DNA of 14,556 nt from JAPLDA01 sp043742705 (lineage in GTDB: Bacteria > Bacteroidota > Bacteroidia > AKYH767-A > 2013-40CM-41-45). Position 1 is the first letter of the stretch. Each line of letters opens with the position of its first letter. Location: assembly GCA_043742705.1 (NCBI GenBank), contig JAYTXY010000136.1, positions 1 through 14,556 on the forward strand, given 5' to 3'. The position numbers and the translations under genes were made by a program. Below, piece after piece: positions 12,379-14,556 of the stretch. The notes under the pieces were generated by a model, which was given only the letters and a program-made list of their open reading frames with translations, was not told where the DNA came from and searched no databases.

Positions 12379-14556
12379 ATGAAAAATCTAAAAGTTCACG
12401 CTGAAGTTTTCTTCAGTCTTTGTATTGCAACTCTATTAATTCCGGCTTTTGCATTTGCACAAATCAAAATATCAGGAGTTGTTATTAATGAGGCCTCCGG
12501 AGAAAGAATTTCCGGAGCTGTAATTACCGTTGAAAATTCTTTTGCGACAGTGATCACTGATGCCGATGGGAATTTCACAATTCATCATGTGAAAACTGAA
12601 AACAACAGGATTCATATCACGCACATTGCTTATGAAGATTCGACCATGGAAATAAAACCTTCCGACCCGTCACTAACCATTCGTTTAAAACCAAGAGTGA
12701 TTTTGGCTGATGAAGTCACTATCATCGCAACGAGAGCAGGAGATAAATCAGTTGTCGCTTACACAAACATGAGTAAAGCTGAATTGGAAAAACAAAATCT
12801 CGGACAAGATTTGCCGTACTTCCTTAACCTCACTCCTTCTGTAGTTGTTACTTCTGATGCAGGAACAGGCGTGGGATACACGGGCATTCGCATCCGCGGA
12901 AGTGATGCAACCCGCGTGAATGTCACCATCAACGGAATTCCGGTGAACGATGCAGAAGGACATTTGGTTTATTGGGTCGATCTTCCGGATTTTGCTTCTT
13001 CCGTTGACAACATCCAGGTGCAACGCGGCATCGGAACTTCAACCAACGGAGCAGGAGCTTTTGGCGGAAGCGTGAACATTCAGTCTTCAAAATTATCTGC
13101 TGAACCTTTTGCGTCCGTTAATAGTTCCGTTGGTTCATTCAACACGATGAAGAATACCGTACAATTTGGAACAGGTTTGCTGAAAAAGAAATTTGCATTT
13201 GAAGGACGATTGTCAAAAATAACTTCTGATGGTTATGTTGACCGCGCAACATCCGATCTGAAATCTTTTTATTTCTCAGGAGGTTACTATGGAAATAAAA
13301 GTTCACTTCGCTTTGTTCTATTTTCAGGAAAAGAAAAAACCTACCAATCATGGTATGGTGTTCCCGAAGAAAAATTAAAAGGAAGTAACAATGATCTCGT
13401 GAATCACTATTACAACAACCTCGGATATTTATATTTTACAAAACGGGACTCAATCAATCTTTTCAGTTCAAACAACAGAACATACAATTACTACTCGTAT
13501 AAAAATCAAACCGACAATTACCAGCAGGATTATTATCAGCTCCACTATTCCGTTGCAGCGGGAGAACATGTCAACCTGAATGCTGCGTTGCATTACACAA
13601 AAGGGAAAGGATACTATGAAGAATACAAGCAACAACAAAAATATTCATCATACGGACTTGAAGATGTAGTCATTGGAAGTGAGACTATCACACAAACTGA
13701 TTTGATCCGCCAAAAGTGGCTTGACAATGATTTTTATGGTTTCACTTTTTCAGGAGTGTATGAAAAAAATAATCTTCAGTTGATTCTCGGTAGCGCTTAC
13801 AATACGTATGATGGCGATCATTACGGAAATGTGATTTGGGCGGAACATGCAAGCAACAGTTTTATTGACGACAAATACTATTCAGACAACGCACTGAAAC
13901 ACGATTTCAACATTTTTGGAAAAGCGATGGTCGATATTACAACACAGGTAAATTTATTCTGCGATCTTCAATATAGAACTGTGAACTACTCTTTTTTAGG
14001 ACTGGACAATTCACTGAGCAATATTCAACAGCAAGTTGATTTAAATTTCTTCAATCCGAAAGCGGGAATCAATTACTCCATCAATACTTCAAACAAGTTC
14101 TATGCTTCCGTTGGTTTTGCTCACAAAGAACCGGTGCGAGACGATTATGTTGGCTATTCAACAGCCAATCGTCCTCTGCCTGAAGAGATGATTGACAGAG
14201 AAATTGGTTACAGATTTACCGGGAACAAAATCAAAGCGGGAATCAATTTGTATTCCATGAATTACAAAAACCAACTTATCCTCACCGGGAAAATAAATGA
14301 TGTGGGAGATTATACTCGTCAAAATGCCGATGACAGTCACCGTAATGGAGTTGAATTCGAGATCAGCTGGAACATATTTAAAAACCTGAACGTTTCCGGA
14401 AACCTGACAGTGAGTGAAAATAAGATTGAACTTTTTAAAGAATTTGTTGACTCATCCGATGACGTAACATATTATCCCCAACATCTTGTTATTCACAAGA
14501 ACAGCGACATCTCTTTCTCACCGAACATTACAAGTGCAGGAGTTATTTCATATTCT
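12379..14556 (+). CDS. TonB-dependent outer-membrane receptor, probably for thiamine or a precursor (partial, 726 codons)
   Basis: TonB-dependent receptors import scarce nutrients across the outer membrane using energy from TonB-ExbBD. The frame is open to the right edge with no stop, so the C-terminus is missing; most barrel strands are present. In order: a signal peptide (1-27, ending LIPAFAFA), a carboxypeptidase-regulatory-like domain (28-110, KISGVVINEASGERISGAVI and then TDADGNF), a TonB-box-like segment DEVTIIATR (111-119), the plug (about 130-245, with GIRIRGSDATRVNVTINGIP, VNDAEGH, and GAGAFGGSVNI), then the barrel with repeated aromatic-rich strands. The ATG at 12379 is chosen because it starts the signal peptide; an earlier ATG at 12371 gives only a 3-codon ORF. 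The upstream TPP riboswitch is the main evidence for a thiamine-related substrate. The absence of a SusD-like partner fits small-molecule rather than glycan uptake. Confidence 0.94.
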   Translation, partial: MKNLKVHAEVFFSLCIATLLIPAFAFAQIKISGVVINEASGERISGAVITVENSFATVITDADGNFTIHHVKTENNRIHITHIAYEDSTMEIKPSDPSLTIRLKPRVILADEVTIIATRAGDKSVVAYTNMSKAELEKQNLGQDLPYFLNLTPSVVVTSDAGTGVGYTGIRIRGSDATRVNVTINGIPVNDAEGHLVYWVDLPDFASSVDNIQVQRGIGTSTNGAGAFGGSVNIQSSKLSAEPFASVNSSVGSFNTMKNTVQFGTGLLKKKFAFEGRLSKITSDGYVDRATSDLKSFYFSGGYYGNKSSLRFVLFSGKEKTYQSWYGVPEEKLKGSNNDLVNHYYNNLGYLYFTKRDSINLFSSNNRTYNYYSYKNQTDNYQQDYYQLHYSVAAGEHVNLNAALHYTKGKGYYEEYKQQQKYSSYGLEDVVIGSETITQTDLIRQKWLDNDFYGFTFSGVYEKNNLQLILGSAYNTYDGDHYGNVIWAEHASNSFIDDKYYSDNALKHDFNIFGKAMVDITTQVNLFCDLQYRTVNYSFLGLDNSLSNIQQQVDLNFFNPKAGINYSINTSNKFYASVGFAHKEPVRDDYVGYSTANRPLPEEMIDREIGYRFTGNKIKAGINLYSMNYKNQLILTGKINDVGDYTRQNADDSHRNGVEFEISWNIFKNLNVSGNLTVSENKIELFKEFVDSSDDVTYYPQHLVIHKNSDISFSPNITSAGVISYS

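Overview
The window looks like a chromosomal segment of a member of the Bacteroidota. The evidence is a type IX secretion (T9SS) translocon gene (sprA), a secreted protein with a T9SS type A C-terminal sorting domain, a TonB-dependent receptor with an N-terminal carboxypeptidase-regulatory-like domain, a bacterial geranylgeranylglyceryl phosphate synthase homologue, and several copies of the phylum's sigma-A -7 element (TAnnTTTG) in front of genes. I cannot place it below phylum level. No mobile element, CRISPR array, tRNA or rRNA was seen. Coding density is high and no gene-free stretch exceeds 300 bases.

Layout: (1) 1-3826, minus strand: the first ~1275 codons of sprA, running off the left edge. 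(2) 3941-4519, minus: ruvA, directly upstream of sprA. (3) 4715-6034, minus: ahcY, with its own promoter and a rho-independent terminator. (4) 6173-7714, plus: an Sfp-type 4'-phosphopantetheinyl transferase and a GGGP synthase family enzyme, separated by an unusual palindrome built from heptamers. (5) 7711-8640, minus: an AraC-type regulator whose stop codon shares a CTAG with the stop of the GGGP synthase. (6) 8779-9954, plus: a tight two-gene unit of a PnuC-family vitamin transporter and a NadR-like nucleoside kinase/ATPase. (7) 10057-11529, plus: a T9SS-secreted beta-propeller-like protein. (8) 11577-12110, minus: a small exported protein, probably an outer-membrane beta-barrel. (9) 12193-14556, plus: a promoter, a TPP riboswitch and the first 726 codons of a TonB-dependent receptor running off the right edge.

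The genes suggest two functional themes. One is the cell envelope and secretion: the SprA translocon, a T9SS client and outer-membrane proteins. The other is cofactor uptake: the TPP riboswitch makes the receptor a likely outer-membrane thiamine or thiamine-precursor importer. The nearby PnuC-type permease and NadR-like kinase could form the inner-membrane and trapping steps of the same route, although they are not under the same riboswitch and their classical substrate would be nicotinamide riboside.

The most unusual non-coding signal is a set of short-period degenerate repeats in intergenic DNA: two period-7 arrays with different consensus sequences, a period-9 array, a large hairpin whose arms each hold four CTTAGTG-type heptamers, and a nested palindrome made of two CCTGNCAGG units. 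One heptad array seems to supply the -33 box of a promoter. I did not find a clearly new multi-gene system; the repeat families and the riboswitch/transporter question are the best leads.
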